Assembly (NCBI RefSeq): GCF_002020135.1
Contig: NZ_MPZS01000001.1
Coordinates: forward strand, 186,001-250,000
DNA from: Thioclava marina
GTDB lineage: Bacteria > Pseudomonadota > Alphaproteobacteria > Rhodobacterales > Rhodobacteraceae
Length of the DNA stretch: 64,000 bases
Reading direction: 5' to 3'
Both the position numbers and the translations under genes were made by a program. The notes under the pieces were generated by a model, which did no database searches, was not told the DNA's origin, and was given only the letters and a program-made list of their open reading frames with translations. This document shows positions 8,920 through 19,949 of the stretch, in pieces (positions within the stretch are counted from its first letter, which is position 1; every line of letters starts with the position of its first letter).

Positions 8920-10572
8920 TCACGTCACGGGTTTGTCGGCCGGACCGCCGAGGATCCCGATCGCAGCATCGACCGACTGGAAGACGAATTTCTCGCCCAG
9001 GGTCGAAAGCAGACCGCTTCGGGCGAGGTCGTCTTGCGCATGGGGGGCTTCGAGCCGCGCGAGCGCCACGACGAGGCCGCGCCCGCGCAACTCCTCGATC
9101 AGCGCGCCAAGCCGGTCCGCCCCGGTCAGATCGACCGCCAGCACGCCCGCGCATTCCAGAACCACGAGATGGGCCCCGGGCATCGCGGCGACGTGGCGGC
9201 GGATGCCGTTCATGATTCCGGAAGCATTCGCGAAACTGATCGGCGAGGTGATGCCCAGAACCAGCACGCCCTCGTAACGCTCGGGCTCCTCGTCGCTTGC
9301 GGGTCGGCGCCACCAGACCGTGGTGCCGGGGACGTTATGCAATTCGACGACCTGCGACTGGAAAAGCGGCATCGAGGCATAGACGAGCGAGAGCAGGATC
9401 GCGAGCGGCAAGCCGTATTGCAGCGGCAACAGGAACACGAGCCCGGCGGTCGCCAACGCGATCGCCCCTTCGGAGGAACTGCGGCGGATCAGGTCGTGCA
9501 ATCGGGCCGAACTCAGCAGATGCAGGGCGATATAGCTCAGAACGCCGGCCAGAGCGGCGGCGGGCAGGTTGCTGAGCACCCCCGCGCCCAGACCGAGCAG
9601 CGCCAACCCGATCAAAGCGGCACCCAGCCCCGCGAGCTGGGAACCCGCCCCGCTTTCACGCAGGATCTGGGTCCGGGGCGGGCTCGAGTTGACACCGAAC
9701 CCGCCTCCCGCGGCCGTGGCCAGATTTGCCAGCGCCAGCGCGCCGAAGGCGTTGCGGCGCTCGGGCGCGCTATCGGCGCCGCTCGTGCGCAGAACGACCG
9801 TGGTCTGCGAGAGGCACAGGAAGGTGATGGAGAGCGCGGTGGGCAGCAGGTCGATCGCGCGTGCGGCGGACAAAGCGGGCCAGTGCAGCCCCGCATCGCC
9901 CGCCACTCCCCGGATGCGCGGGAAGATCTCGCCCGAGGGATCCGCGAAGGCGGCCACGGCAATCGCACAGACCAGCGCGCTCAGGGGGATCGGCAAGCGA
10001 CGGTTCACCGCCGCTCCGATCACGCAGGCCAGCGTGATCAGAGCGGCCATGACGAAAGGCGCGAGTCTGGCCTGCCCGGAGGCGTCCCAAAGCGCGGGAA
10101 CGGTCTCGATCGGGCTTCCGGGCGGCAGGGACAGCCCCAGGGCGACCGGCAGTCGGCCCACGAAGATATGGACCGCGATCCCCGCGAGCATCCCGGAGGT
10201 CACGGGTTTCGACAAGAGCTCGGCCATCCATTCGAGCCGCAACAGCCAGACGACAAACAGCATCGCGCCCACCATCGCGGCCAGAAGCGCCGGATCCCCG
10301 GGCATCGCGCCCATCGCGGCAAGTGCAGTGGCGATGAGGGGTGCGATGGTCGAATCCGCGCCTACCGAAAGCGTCGGGTTTCGCCCGACCAGCACCATCA
10401 CCACCGAGGCCACGGCGAAAACGATCAGCCCCTGCGCCGCGGGAAGGCCCGCAAGCTGCGCAGTCGCGAGCTGTTCGGGGATCGCGATCGCGGCCAAAGT
10501 CAGCGCCGCAAACAGATCCGCGCGCGGCGCAAAGCTGGGCAGGCTCGGGAAAAGGGGCAGGCTCGGGCGCAT
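8920..10572 (-). CDS. SulP family anion transporter with C-terminal STAS domain
   Basis: The 550-residue membrane protein has about a dozen hydrophobic segments in residues 20-400. The conserved SulP entry region is IPEQLATAQLAGLPAAQGL, followed by VGRNPTLSVGADSTIAPLI. A cytoplasmic STAS domain lies at about residues 430-545 (start of domain YEGVLVLGITSPISFANA). SulP proteins move sulfate, bicarbonate or dicarboxylates. The substrate here is not evident and there is no adjacent carbonic anhydrase or cys gene. It is divergent from the HesB gene with 176 bp between them. Confidence 0.88.
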   Translation of the reverse strand: MRPSLPLFPSLPSFAPRADLFAALTLAAIAIPEQLATAQLAGLPAAQGLIVFAVASVVMVLVGRNPTLSVGADSTIAPLIATALAAMGAMPGDPALLAAMVGAMLFVVWLLRLEWMAELLSKPVTSGMLAGIAVHIFVGRLPVALGLSLPPGSPIETVPALWDASGQARLAPFVMAALITLACVIGAAVNRRLPIPLSALVCAIAVAAFADPSGEIFPRIRGVAGDAGLHWPALSAARAIDLLPTALSITFLCLSQTTVVLRTSGADSAPERRNAFGALALANLATAAGGGFGVNSSPPRTQILRESGAGSQLAGLGAALIGLALLGLGAGVLSNLPAAALAGVLSYIALHLLSSARLHDLIRRSSSEGAIALATAGLVFLLPLQYGLPLAILLSLVYASMPLFQSQVVELHNVPGTTVWWRRPASDEEPERYEGVLVLGITSPISFANASGIMNGIRRHVAAMPGAHLVVLECAGVLAVDLTGADRLGALIEELRGRGLVVALARLEAPHAQDDLARSGLLSTLGEKFVFQSVDAAIGILGGPADKPVT

Positions 10573-10748
10573 GTCTCAGGCGGTCTCCGCGACGATCGGT
10601 GGGTCTTTCTCCTTCCGTGTTAGGCCATCGTGCGACACGGGTCCATCGCCCGGGCGCGCGCACCCGCGCTGTGCGTCCCTGTCCCGGAGGCGCCCTTGGA
10701 AATCCCGGCCGCGCGCATTAGGTTGTTGCACGAAGGAGACCGCGCCCC

Positions 10749-11117
10749 ATGTTCAACGTTCCCGGACAAGATCCCGTTACCCTGACCGATGCCGCCGTCG
10801 CGCAGATTGCCAAGCTGATGGCGCGCGAAAATGCGGCCGGTTTCCGCATCGGCGTCAAGAAGGGCGGCTGCGCGGGGATGGAATACACGATGGAAGTCGC
10901 GGCCGAGGCCGGTCCGATGGATATCGTGGTCGAGAAAGGCCCCGCGCGGGTTCTGATCGCGCCGATGGCGCAGATGTTCATGCTCGGCACCGAGATCGAC
11001 TACGAGACCGGCCTTCTGGAAAGCGGCTTCAAATTTCGCAATCCGAACGTGGTCGAGGCCTGCGGCTGCGGCGAGTCGATCAAGTTTCGCGACGTCGACG
11101 CCGACGAGACCACCTGA
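10749..11117 (+). CDS. HesB/IscA family A-type iron-sulfur carrier protein
   Basis: The 122-residue protein belongs to the A-type carriers (IscA/SufA/ErpA). It shows the three conserved cysteines: one in VKKGGCAGMEY and two in the C-terminal VEACGCGES motif that bind a cluster or iron. It stands alone, not in an isc or suf operon, so which A-type role it plays is open. An AAGGAG ribosome site lies about 10 bases before the ATG. The next gene is tpiA with its own upstream region. Confidence 0.9.
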   Translation: MFNVPGQDPVTLTDAAVAQIAKLMARENAAGFRIGVKKGGCAGMEYTMEVAAEAGPMDIVVEKGPARVLIAPMAQMFMLGTEIDYETGLLESGFKFRNPNVVEACGCGESIKFRDVDADETT

Positions 11118-11220
11118 GCCACCGCGCAGGTCCGCCCTGCCCCGCGCCAATTTGCCCTTTGCGAGCAGCCGCGCCCTGGCCTAATCTCCCGCGCAATGAC
11201 ATCAGGGAGAGAGAAACCAC

Positions 11221-11964
11221 ATGCGCAAGAAACTTGCTGCCGGCAACTGGAAGATGAACGGGCTCAAGGGCGACCTGCACGAGGTCTCGGCGCTCATCGA
11301 AGCCCATCCCCACCCGAAATGCGACGTTCTGCTCTGCCCGCCCGCGACGCTGATCGCAGGCATGTCGATGACGGCGGCGGGCCGGATCGCTGTGGGGGGC
11401 CAGGATTGCCACATGCGCAGCTCGGGGGCGCATACCGGCGACATTTCCGCGCAGATGATCCGCGATGCGGGCGGCTCCTACGTGATCCTCGGGCATTCCG
11501 AACGCCGCGCCGATCACCATGAGAGCGACGTGATCGTGCGCGCCAAGACCGAGGCCGCGATCGAGGCGGATCTTGTCGCGGTGGTCTGCGTGGGCGAGAC
11601 GGAGGCGCAGCGTGACGCGGGCGAGACGCTGACCCTGATCGGCAACCAGCTCAAGGGTTCGCTGCCCGATCATGCAAGCGCCGCCAATACCGTCATCGCC
11701 TACGAACCCGTCTGGGCGATTGGCACCGGCCGTACCCCGACGCTTGAGCAGATCGCGGAAGTCCACGATTTCATGAGAGAACAGCTGATCAAGCGTTTCG
11801 GAGCCGAGGGCGACGGGATGCGTCTGCTCTATGGCGGATCGGTCAAACCCTCGAACGCCGCCGAGATCTTCGCGGTCTCGAATGTCGATGGCGCGCTGGT
11901 TGGCGGGGCCTCGCTCAAGGCCGCTGATTTCGGCGCGATCATCGAGGCGCTTGCGGCCAGTTGA
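11221..11964 (+). CDS. tpiA: Triosephosphate isomerase
   Basis: TpiA interconverts dihydroxyacetone phosphate and glyceraldehyde-3-phosphate. The 247-residue barrel shows all catalytic residues: Lys11 in GNWKMN, His92 in GHSERR and Glu162 in [11 protein letters not shown], plus the phosphate loop [23 protein letters not shown] ribosome site precedes ATG 11221. A hairpin terminator follows, so it is probably transcribed alone. Several Rhodobacterales carry two tpiA copies; I cannot see another in this window. Confidence 0.96.
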   Translation: MRKKLAAGNWKMNGLKGDLHEVSALIEAHPHPKCDVLLCPPATLIAGMSMTAAGRIAVGGQDCHMRSSGAHTGDISAQMIRDAGGSYVILGHSERRADHHESDVIVRAKTEAAIEADLVAVVCVGETEAQRDAGETLTLIGNQLKGSLPDHASAANTVIAYEPVWAIGTGRTPTLEQIAEVHDFMREQLIKRFGAEGDGMRLLYGGSVKPSNAAEIFAVSNVDGALVGGASLKAADFGAIIEALAAS

Positions 11965-11995
11965 GCCGCGCCCGACCATTGCAGATACCAATTCG

Positions 11996-12026
11996 CCGCC
12001 CGGTCTCCATGCCGGGCGGTTTTTCC
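11996..12026 (+). terminator. Intrinsic terminator after tpiA
   Basis: A perfect 8-bp stem CCGCCCGG / CCGGGCGG with an 8-nt loop is followed by TTTTTCC, 31 bases after the tpiA stop codon. Confidence 0.85.
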
Positions 12027-12157
12027 ATGTCCCCGGCAGAACCGACCCGCTCCAACTCGGGTATGACCGAAGATGTCAAAGCACATATCGGTCTCGCCAA
12101 GTCAAATCTCTTCGCCCATAGTGCCGTCAGGGTCATGCAACAGGGCGGAAAAGACAG

Positions 12158-13510
12158 ATGACGACAGCGGGCGGGTACGTTCGGCGGGTTTTGATGGTCG
12201 CTGTGCCGGCGGCACTTGGGGTGTTCGCGATCTATTACGCAGGCAATCTCAAGAGCTTGCCCGAACCCACTGAAACGAAGCGCAATCCGACGCCGGTTCG
12301 GGTCATCACGCTTGAACCGATCGATCTCGTTCCGCGGGTCAGCGGCTACGGCACGATCGCGCCGGTGCGCGAATGGCGCGCGGTGGCGCGGATCGAGGGA
12401 GAGGTCACCGAAGTCGCCCACCCGCTCGCCCCCGGCGACATCGTGCCCGCTGGGACGCTCGTGTTCCGCATCGACGACAGCGATCTGAAACTCGATCTGG
12501 CGAATATCGACGCGCAGCTCGCCGCCTCGAAGGTGAAGGATGAGACCGTCAAGGCGAGCCTTGCGCTGGCGCAATCCGACCTCGCGCTGATGCAGGAAGA
12601 TCTCAAGCGTCAGGAGCGGCTCAACAGTCAGGGCGTGGTGACGCAAGCGGCACTGGAGGCCACGCGCCGCCAGGAGCTGACCGCGCGCACCAAGGTCACC
12701 GAGCTTGAAAACCAGATCACCTTGAATGGCGCGGAACGCGAAGTTCTGGGCACGCAGCGCAGCTCGCTCGAACGCTCGATCGGTTTTGCCGAGATCCGCG
12801 CGCCCTATGAGCTTCGCGTGGCCTCGATCAGCGCCGATCTGGGGCAATATGTCAGCCGGGGTCAGGTGATGCTGACCGGCGAAGGCACCGAAGCGGTCGA
12901 TATCTCGGCGCAATTCCCGATCGGACGGATCGGCCCGCTGCTGCGTCTGGCTGGCGAAGGCACCGAGGTTACCGATCTCAAGGCCAAGGTGAAACTGCCC
13001 GCGCCCGAGCATCAGGTCGACTGGCCCGCCACGGTCGAGCGCATGGGTGAGGCGATCGACGAGCGCACGCAAAGCGCGCCGGTCGTGGTGCGCGTCGACG
13101 ACCCGCAAAGCCAGAGCGTCGCAGGTCAACGCCCGCCGCTGCGGCGCAACATGGTCGTCGAAGTCGAGCTTTCCGCCCCCAAGCGCAAGGCGCTCGTGGT
13201 GCCGGTCGAGGCGGTGCAAAACGGCTTGGCGCTCGTTGTCTCGGCCGAAGGCGTGCTCGAGAAGCGCCCCGTGACGACCGGTTTCGTCTCGGGCGATATC
13301 GCGGTGGTGGCGAACGGGCTCAAGCCGGGCGATCAGCTCGTCGTAACGGACCCTTCGATCGCGGTCCCGGGCATGGCGGTGAAGCCGCTCGAGGATGATG
13401 CGCGCAAGGCCGAGATCCTCGCCGAGGCGCTCGGTCAGGCGGCGGAGGCCCCCAAGCCCGGCTCGGGCGGCGGCGCAGGCGGCGGCAAGAACAAAGAGGC
13501 CGCGCAATGA
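12158..13510 (+). CDS. RND efflux periplasmic adaptor (membrane fusion protein)
   Basis: The 450-residue protein has an N-terminal membrane anchor (residues 10-30), then the two halves of a lipoyl-like domain (VARIEGEVTEVAHPLAPGD and FAEIRAPYELRVASISAD). Between them lies a long alpha-helical hairpin (about 110-200), followed by beta-barrel and membrane-proximal parts and a Gly/Lys-rich tail. This is the HlyD/AcrA architecture that links an inner-membrane RND pump to an outer-membrane channel. The stop overlaps the pump start (ATGA at 13507). No TolC-like gene or local regulator is present, so the outer-membrane partner must lie elsewhere. Confidence 0.9.
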   Translation: MTTAGGYVRRVLMVAVPAALGVFAIYYAGNLKSLPEPTETKRNPTPVRVITLEPIDLVPRVSGYGTIAPVREWRAVARIEGEVTEVAHPLAPGDIVPAGTLVFRIDDSDLKLDLANIDAQLAASKVKDETVKASLALAQSDLALMQEDLKRQERLNSQGVVTQAALEATRRQELTARTKVTELENQITLNGAEREVLGTQRSSLERSIGFAEIRAPYELRVASISADLGQYVSRGQVMLTGEGTEAVDISAQFPIGRIGPLLRLAGEGTEVTDLKAKVKLPAPEHQVDWPATVERMGEAIDERTQSAPVVVRVDDPQSQSVAGQRPPLRRNMVVEVELSAPKRKALVVPVEAVQNGLALVVSAEGVLEKRPVTTGFVSGDIAVVANGLKPGDQLVVTDPSIAVPGMAVKPLEDDARKAEILAEALGQAAEAPKPGSGGGAGGGKNKEAAQ

Positions 13511-16500
13511 TCCGTCTGTTCGCGGGCCACCGCACGGCGGCCAATATCCTGATGATCGCGATCTCGGGGCTGGGGCTGCTCGCCCTGCCGATGATGCAGC
13601 GCGACACCTTCCCCGAGACGCCGCCTTCGGATGTCTCGGTGCGCATCACCTATCCGGGCGCGGCCCCCGCCGAGGTGGAGACCGGGATCTGCACCGTGCT
13701 CGATCCGGTGTTGATGAAGGTCGAGAACCTCGCCAAGCTCACCTGCCTTGCACGCGAAAACGCGGCCCAGGTCACCGCCGAGATGATCGAAGGCGCGGAC
13801 ATGACGCGCTTTTACAACGACATCAAGGATGCGGTGGACGGGGTGACCTCCTTCCCCACCAAGGCCGATGATCCGGTGACGCAGATCGTCGAGCGTGTGG
13901 CATCGGTTTCCTCGGTCGCGGTGACCGGGCCGAAGGATCCGGCGGTGCTTTACGCCTATGCCCAGCATCTCGCCGATCAGCTGCGCGCCGACCCGGCAAT
14001 TTCGCAGGTCGATGTGAACGGGTTCTCGGATCGCGAGATCGCCATCGAATTCGACCGCGCGGCGCTGGAGCGCTACGGGCTCGACATGACCGAGATCGGC
14101 ACGGGGCTCGCGCGCTACAGCCTCGACATGCCCGCAGGTACGCTAGAGGGACGCTCGGGCGACACCGCGATCCGCTTCCTTGGCGAAAAACGCACCCCGC
14201 AAGAGCTGGGCCAGATCCCGATCGCGGGCAGCGCGACGGGCGGCGAAGTGCGGCTGGGCGACGTGGCCAAGATCACCGCCGGGTTCTCCGATCCCGCGCA
14301 GGCCACCTATTTCGACGGCCAGCGCGCGGCGATCGTGGCAGTATCGAAGACCGGTTCGCAGGATGCGCTGAAGGTGAAGGCCGCCCTCGATCGCCAGCTC
14401 GACAAGGCCCGCGCCGAGGCGCCGGGCAATATCACCCTCTCGATCTCGCAAGATTCCACCCAGAACATCCGCGAGCGCCTGCGGATCATCGGCACGAACG
14501 GCTTTCAGGGCCTCATTCTCGTCCTCGTGGCGATGTGGCTCTTCTTTGGGCTGCGCATGTCCTTCTGGGTCGCGATGGGCCTGCCGGTCAGCTTCCTCGG
14601 CGCGATCTTCGCCATGCAGATGCTGGGCTACACGATCAACATGATGACGATGGTGGCACTTCTGGTCGCGACGGGTCTGTTGATGGACGATGCGATCGTG
14701 ATCTCGGAGAACATCGTGCGCCGGCGACAGAAGGGCGAAAGCGCGCATGAAGCCGCGGTCAACGGCGTGCTGCAGGTCGGTCCCGGCGTGCTGGCCTCGT
14801 TCCTCACAACCGCGATGATCATCGGGCCGCTGAGTTTCCTGTCCGGCAATATCGGGGCGCTTCTGAAATACATCCCGATCGTGCTTTTGCTCACGCTCAC
14901 GATCTCGCTGGTCGAGGCGTTCCTGATCCTGCCCGCCCATATGCGCCACTCGCTCCATGGCGATCTGCGCCCGGGCCGGGTCAGCCGTGCGGTCAATGGA
15001 GCGTTCGACAAGCTGCGCGACGGGGTCATCGTGCCGCTGGCCGAGCGCGCGCTGCGCTATCGCTACCTCACGATCGGGCTTGCGATCTTCATCGTGGCCC
15101 TGTCGGTCGCCCCCTTCACCGGCGGGTTCATCAAGTACCAGAGCTTCCCGACGCTGGAGAGCGACACGGTCGAGGCGCGGCTCTTGCTCGCGGAAGGCTC
15201 GCCGCTTGCCCGCACCGAGGCGCGGGTCGCCAAGGTGGTCAAGGCGCTTGAACAGCTCAACGCAGAGCTGACCCCCGAGCAACCCGACGGCCAGCAACTC
15301 GTGCAGAGCTATACGATCACATATGGCGCCAATGCCGACAGCCCGAGCAGCGGTCCGAACATGGCCACCGTCAGCGCCGCACTGCTGCCTGCGGGTACGC
15401 GCTCGACCGAGGTGGGCGTGATCCTCGATACCTGGAAGAAGCTCGTAGGGCAGATGCCCGACATGGCGGCCTTCCGCGTCACCGACAAGGAACGCGGTGC
15501 CGGGGGCAAGCCGATCGACCTTCTCCTCGAAGGCGACAATCTGGACGATCTCGCGATCACCGCACGCGAGCTTCGCAAGTTCTTCCGGGGCTTCGACGGC
15601 GTGCGCGACGTGACTTTCGATCTGCAACCCGGCAAACCCGAGATCGTGGTGAGGATGCGCCCGGCGGCGGCCAACCTGCTGGGCGTGACCCCGCAGGCGC
15701 TTGCAACCGAGCTGCGCGCGGCCTTCCGGGGAGACAGCGCGGTGAGCTTCGCCGATGCCTATGGACAGGTCGACGTGGTGGCGCGCTTGGCGCCCTCCGA
15801 ACGTCAGACATTGGGCGATGTGCTGGCGCTGCGCGTGCCGGGTACGAATGGCGCGCTGGTTCCACTCTCTGCGGTGGCGGATGTCACCGAGACGCGCGGT
15901 TTCAACACGATCACCCATGTGAACGGGCAGCGCGCCGTCTCGGTGCAGGGCTCGATCAACGCCGCGGTCGCCAATGCGCGCGAGCTTATGGCCGCGATGC
16001 GCGCCGATTACCTGCCGCAGCTGGCGCAGAAACGTCCCGGCATCAAGGTTATCGTGCTGGGTGAAGAGGAAGATACGGCGACGACGGGTGCCTCGCTGGC
16101 GCGCTACATGACGGCGGGTGTCGTGGGCGTCTATCTTCTGCTGGCTTTCTACATGTCGAGTTTCATCCGTCCCATCGCGGTCATCGCGGCGGTCCCCTTG
16201 AGCCTTGTGGGCGTGATGTGGGGCCATATGGCGCTTGGCATGCAGATCTCGCTGCCGAGCCTCGTGGGCCTCGCAACCCTGGCCGGCGTCGTGGTGAACG
16301 ACTCGATCCTGCTGGATGCGTTCATCGGCGAACGCCGCGCGGCGGGTTCCGATATCATCGAGGCGGGCCGCGAGGCGGTGCGCGATCGTTTCCGTGCGAT
16401 CTTCCTGACCTCGCTGACGACGATCGTGGGGCTCGGACCGCTCCTTCTCGAACAAAGCACCCAGGCGCAGTTCCTTCGGCCTATCGTCGCGAGCCTCGCC

Positions 16501-16647
16501 TTCGGTATGACCGCCGCGACGGTCCTGTCGCTCTTCGTGACCCCGGCGCTGCTGGCGATCCTCGAAGATTTCGGCCTCAATCTCGCCACCAAAGAGGCTG
16601 AGGAGGACAGCGCCGCGCCGCTGACCGAGCCCGCCACGAAGACTTGA
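13507..16647 (+). CDS. RND family efflux permease
   Basis: The 1046-residue protein has the duplicated RND layout: a TM helix at about residues 10-30, a large periplasmic loop, a TM cluster around 335-475, a second periplasmic loop, and a final TM cluster around 855-1020. The proton-relay aspartates are D394/D395 in [16 protein letters not shown]. The second half carries the matching [17 protein letters not shown]. It forms a pump with the adaptor encoded just upstream and would be driven by the proton gradient. The exported compound cannot be predicted from these motifs. Confidence 0.93.
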   Translation: MIRLFAGHRTAANILMIAISGLGLLALPMMQRDTFPETPPSDVSVRITYPGAAPAEVETGICTVLDPVLMKVENLAKLTCLARENAAQVTAEMIEGADMTRFYNDIKDAVDGVTSFPTKADDPVTQIVERVASVSSVAVTGPKDPAVLYAYAQHLADQLRADPAISQVDVNGFSDREIAIEFDRAALERYGLDMTEIGTGLARYSLDMPAGTLEGRSGDTAIRFLGEKRTPQELGQIPIAGSATGGEVRLGDVAKITAGFSDPAQATYFDGQRAAIVAVSKTGSQDALKVKAALDRQLDKARAEAPGNITLSISQDSTQNIRERLRIIGTNGFQGLILVLVAMWLFFGLRMSFWVAMGLPVSFLGAIFAMQMLGYTINMMTMVALLVATGLLMDDAIVISENIVRRRQKGESAHEAAVNGVLQVGPGVLASFLTTAMIIGPLSFLSGNIGALLKYIPIVLLLTLTISLVEAFLILPAHMRHSLHGDLRPGRVSRAVNGAFDKLRDGVIVPLAERALRYRYLTIGLAIFIVALSVAPFTGGFIKYQSFPTLESDTVEARLLLAEGSPLARTEARVAKVVKALEQLNAELTPEQPDGQQLVQSYTITYGANADSPSSGPNMATVSAALLPAGTRSTEVGVILDTWKKLVGQMPDMAAFRVTDKERGAGGKPIDLLLEGDNLDDLAITARELRKFFRGFDGVRDVTFDLQPGKPEIVVRMRPAAANLLGVTPQALATELRAAFRGDSAVSFADAYGQVDVVARLAPSERQTLGDVLALRVPGTNGALVPLSAVADVTETRGFNTITHVNGQRAVSVQGSINAAVANARELMAAMRADYLPQLAQKRPGIKVIVLGEEEDTATTGASLARYMTAGVVGVYLLLAFYMSSFIRPIAVIAAVPLSLVGVMWGHMALGMQISLPSLVGLATLAGVVVNDSILLDAFIGERRAAGSDIIEAGREAVRDRFRAIFLTSLTTIVGLGPLLLEQSTQAQFLRPIVASLAFGMTAATVLSLFVTPALLAILEDFGLNLATKEAEEDSAAPLTEPATKT

Positions 16648-16745
16648 CACGTCCCGCTCTTCGCGCGGCGCCGATTGCATGGCGCCGCGCGGCACCTATA
16701 TCCGCCTCGCTTGGGATCACGTCAGGTGAGAGGACGCGAAAGAGA

Positions 16746-17690
16746 ATGGGATACGTCAAGACCGCGATTCTGATGGCCGCGCTGACGGCCTTGTTCATGG
16801 GGCTCGGATACCTGCTTGGCGGGACCGGGGGCGCGCTGATCGCATTGGTCGTGGCTGCCGGGATGAACGCCTTTTCGTGGTGGAATTCCGACAAGATGGT
16901 CCTGCGGATGCACAATGCGCAGCCGGTCGGACCGAATGACCGCTCGGGACTGACGGAGCTTGTGGGCGAACTGGCCCGCAATGCCGGGCTGCCGATGCCC
17001 GCGGTCTACTTGCTCGACACAGCTCAACCCAACGCTTTCGCCACCGGTCGCAACCCGGAAAACGCAGCCGTCGCGGTGACGGCGGGCCTGATGCAGAGCC
17101 TCTCGCGCGAGGAACTCGCCGGGGTGATCGCCCATGAGCTTGCCCATATCCGCAACCGCGACACCGCGATCATGACTGTGACGGCGACTTTCGCCGGTGC
17201 CATCGGCATGCTGGCGAATTTCGCGCTGTTCTTCGGCGGCTCGCGTGAGCGGATGGGAATCTTGGGCACGCTCGCAATGATGATCCTCGCGCCGCTGGCA
17301 GCCGCACTCGTTCAGATGGCAATCTCGAGGACGCGCGAATATGCCGCCGACAAGGCAGGTGCCGAGATCTGCCGCAACCCGCTCTGGCTGGCCTCGGCGC
17401 TCGAGCGGATCGAGGCGGGCGCGGCGCGCGTCGACAATATCGCAGCAGAGCGCAACCCGGCCACGGCCCATATGTTCATCATCAACCCGCTGCATGGTCA
17501 GGGCGCGGATAACCTTTTCGCAACCCACCCCTCGACCGCGAACCGCGTTGCGGCGCTGCGCCAGCTGGCGGGCGGTTCGGGCCCCCGCTCGACGCAGCCC
17601 CGCCCCGCTCCGCAGCCCGAGATGACGGGATTCCGCGACAGCTCCGTGCCGCCGGTGCGGCGCAAGGATCGCTCCGGCCCCTGGAACTGA
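16746..17690 (+). CDS. htpX: Membrane-bound zinc metalloprotease HtpX
   Basis: HtpX takes part in quality control of inner-membrane proteins. The 314-residue protein has two N-terminal membrane helices (residues 5-45), the zinc motif H130-E-x-x-H134 in [15 protein letters not shown], two further hydrophobic segments and the conserved [15 protein letters not shown]. The C-terminal Pro-rich tail is typical of alphaproteobacterial copies. I chose ATG 16746 (MGYVKTAIL); an earlier in-frame start would add 34 unlikely residues. It follows the RND gene by about 100 bp. Confidence 0.94.
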   Translation: MGYVKTAILMAALTALFMGLGYLLGGTGGALIALVVAAGMNAFSWWNSDKMVLRMHNAQPVGPNDRSGLTELVGELARNAGLPMPAVYLLDTAQPNAFATGRNPENAAVAVTAGLMQSLSREELAGVIAHELAHIRNRDTAIMTVTATFAGAIGMLANFALFFGGSRERMGILGTLAMMILAPLAAALVQMAISRTREYAADKAGAEICRNPLWLASALERIEAGAARVDNIAAERNPATAHMFIINPLHGQGADNLFATHPSTANRVAALRQLAGGSGPRSTQPRPAPQPEMTGFRDSSVPPVRRKDRSGPWN

Positions 17691-17795
17691 TCAAGCCACC
17701 ACCGCAAAGCAAGAGCGCCCGACCGAATGAACGATCGGGTGCCTCCTTGGCCTTAATCGCGAAACACGAGACAGCGACGCGAACGCGCCGAAGTC

Positions 17796-18569
17796 TCAGT
17801 AGGTCAGGCGGCGATACATGTGCCAGCTCGCATGGCCGAGCACCGGCAGCACCACCAAAAGCCCAAGGAACATCGGGATCATCCCGATGAACAGGCTCAG
17901 CGCGATCGTCAGCCCCCAGATCCCCATCGAGACCGGGTTCGCGATCACCGCGCGCATCGAGGTCAGGATCGCCGTGATGATGTCGATCTCGCGCTCCATC
18001 AGGAGCGGCAGGCCGACCACGGTGAAGGAAAACAACGTCAGTGCGAAGATCGCGCCGATGATCGAGCCGATCGCCAGCATCGCAAGCCCGTTCCCGGTGA
18101 AGAGGATCTCGGGCGACGAACTGACATTGGTGAAGGCCGACAACCCCATGAACAGCGCGAAGGTGGTATGGGCCACGAAGACCCAGAACATGAACATCAT
18201 CAGGATCAGCATCGCCATGGACGGGATCTGCCGGTCCTTTTGCGAAATGCAGCAGGCCATCACCTCCCCCCAGACCAAGGGCTCCCCTCCCTCGATCCGG
18301 CGGCTGATCTCGTAAAGCCCGATCGCCGCGAAGGGCGCGAGCAGCGGAAAACCAAGCGCGAAGGGAATGAGCCACCATTCCTCGCCGCGTGCCGAAAACA
18401 CCATCCAGAGCACGATCCCGCCGAGGACATAAAAGCCCGAAAACATCAGCCCGAAAGCGGGCGCGCGCAGGAAATCGCGCCACCCCTCACGCAGCACCTC
18501 CGGGATCGCCGAGACCGGCATGTCGCGAAAATGCGGCAGCTCGGACGGCTCAGACATCACTTGTTGCAT
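17796..18569 (-). CDS. DUF2189 family integral membrane protein
   Basis: The 257-residue protein has a short N-terminal cytoplasmic part and about six hydrophobic segments, matching DUF2189 proteins (features such as ISRRIEGGEPLVWGEV and MEREIDIITAILTS). Function is unknown. The start at 18569 fits a GGGAGAG ribosome site six bases away; a second ATG at 18557 is less well placed. It is convergent with htpX and divergent from the Hint-domain gene. Confidence 0.8.
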   Translation of the reverse strand: MQQVMSEPSELPHFRDMPVSAIPEVLREGWRDFLRAPAFGLMFSGFYVLGGIVLWMVFSARGEEWWLIPFALGFPLLAPFAAIGLYEISRRIEGGEPLVWGEVMACCISQKDRQIPSMAMLILMMFMFWVFVAHTTFALFMGLSAFTNVSSSPEILFTGNGLAMLAIGSIIGAIFALTLFSFTVVGLPLLMEREIDIITAILTSMRAVIANPVSMGIWGLTIALSLFIGMIPMFLGLLVVLPVLGHASWHMYRRLTY

Positions 18570-18860
18570 TCTTCTCTCCCTGACAGACAGGCCCTCTCCC
18601 CAGAGCCTGTTCACTCACGTTGCGTCACGCATCCGTGATCTGTCGAGAAAAACCTCTGCCGCAGAGCAGCAATGCAGATGCAAAAAACAGGCTTCAAGCG
18701 TCGCGAAAACGGGACAGTTCTCGGATTGGGCCCCAATTTCGACGTCGACCCAGCACATTCCCGACACAATTGAAAATCAGACCGATCATCTTAAGTGTGC
18801 AGGACCGAAATCGGTGTCGGCTCCGGCAAACCTGCTCGCGACAAAGACAGACTGAACGCG

Positions 18861-19949
18861 ATGACCACCTACAGCCTCAAGATCTTTTCGCTGGATTCGG
18901 CGACGACCAGCGCCGCCGGCATCCTCGAGCAAAGCCCGTCCGGCGCCCAATGGGGCTGGTATTCCTCCCCCACACTCACGGTGAACACCGGCGCCGCGCC
19001 AACCCAGGTTGAGATCTCCGACACCGATGGCTCGAGCGGCACGCTCGACGATGACAGCGAGGGGCAAGTTCTCACCCAGGACACGGTGATCGGGGGTGTA
19101 ACCTATGCCGCGGGCTCGATGCTTCAGGACGAATACGAGGTCTCGTTGACCGACGGCACGAATACGTATCGTCTCGTCGCGATCTCGGTGCGAACCTATT
19201 CCGACCCCTATACCTATAATGACCAGATCATCGGCTTTTCCTGGGAAGGCGATGCCCCGCCCGAAGGCGTCACTCTCACCTACGTCGCCTCGAGCAATCA
19301 GGATTACGCATCGATGGTGCCCTGCTTCACGCCGGGCACGCAGATAGAGACGCCTGACGGCCCCCGCCCGGTCGAGAGCCTTCGGGTGGGAGATGCGGTC
19401 CTGACCCTGGACCACGGTGCGCAACCGCTTCGCTGGATCGCCCGGCGGCATCTGAACGCGGGCGATATCGACCTGCGCCCCGAACTCTGTCCGATCCGGA
19501 TCGCCGCAGGGGCGCTCGGGCCGGGGCGGCCCGCACAGGATCTGGTGGTATCGCCACAACACCGCATCTTGCTGCGTTCGCTTATCGTCGAGCGGATGAC
19601 AGCCGAACCGGAGGTCCTGATCGCCGCGCGCCACCTCACCGCCCTGCCCGGGATCTCGGTGCTGCGCGACGCATGTGAACCCGCGTATATCCATCTGCTC
19701 TTCGATCGCCACGAGGTGGTCATCGCAAACGGCACGGAAGCTGAGACACTGCTGCTCGGCCCGGAGGTGACACGCACCCTGCCCCGCGCCACCCGGCAGG
19801 CCTGGCATCGGCTCCTGCCCGATCTCGATCCGACGAATCCGCCGCCACCCGCGCGGCCGCTGGTGACGGGAAAAAAGGCGCGCAATCTCGTGGCGCGCCA
19901 CCACCGCAACGCCAAGGCCCTGCAGGATGCCCTCGTGACGGTGATCTAG
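18861..19949 (+). CDS. Hint (Hedgehog/intein) domain-containing protein
   Basis: The 362-residue protein has an acidic, Thr/Ser/Asp-rich N-terminal part (residues 1-150) without a classical signal peptide, then a Hint_2-type domain. That domain starts at Cys155 in PCFTPGTQIETPDGPRPVE, continues with LRVGDAVLTLDHGAQPLRWI, and contains the conserved histidine in VVSPQHRILLRS. Such proteins are common in Rhodobacteraceae and may cleave themselves at the Hint cysteine. No RTX calcium-binding repeats are visible. The C-terminal tail after about residue 310 is basic. The stop overlaps that of the opposite-strand gene in CTAG. Confidence 0.82.
   Translation: MTTYSLKIFSLDSATTSAAGILEQSPSGAQWGWYSSPTLTVNTGAAPTQVEISDTDGSSGTLDDDSEGQVLTQDTVIGGVTYAAGSMLQDEYEVSLTDGTNTYRLVAISVRTYSDPYTYNDQIIGFSWEGDAPPEGVTLTYVASSNQDYASMVPCFTPGTQIETPDGPRPVESLRVGDAVLTLDHGAQPLRWIARRHLNAGDIDLRPELCPIRIAAGALGPGRPAQDLVVSPQHRILLRSLIVERMTAEPEVLIAARHLTALPGISVLRDACEPAYIHLLFDRHEVVIANGTEAETLLLGPEVTRTLPRATRQAWHRLLPDLDPTNPPPPARPLVTGKKARNLVARHHRNAKALQDALVTVI

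Noticed and set aside
8860-10623. Open plus-strand frame of 587 codons opposite the SulP gene
   Set aside because: It is an Arg/Gln/Gly-rich shadow without recognisable domains. SulP and STAS signatures lie on the minus strand.
14143-16695. A very long open frame (about 850 codons) on the minus strand opposite the RND permease gene
   Set aside because: It is the antisense shadow of a high-GC gene. The product is Arg/His/Gln-rich with no motifs, while the plus strand encodes a clear RND pump.
17713-17745. Hairpin between htpX and the DUF2189 gene
   Set aside because: The stem around GCGCCCGACC / GATCGGGTGC needs a G-T pair and a mismatch and has no T-run, so I did not call a terminator.
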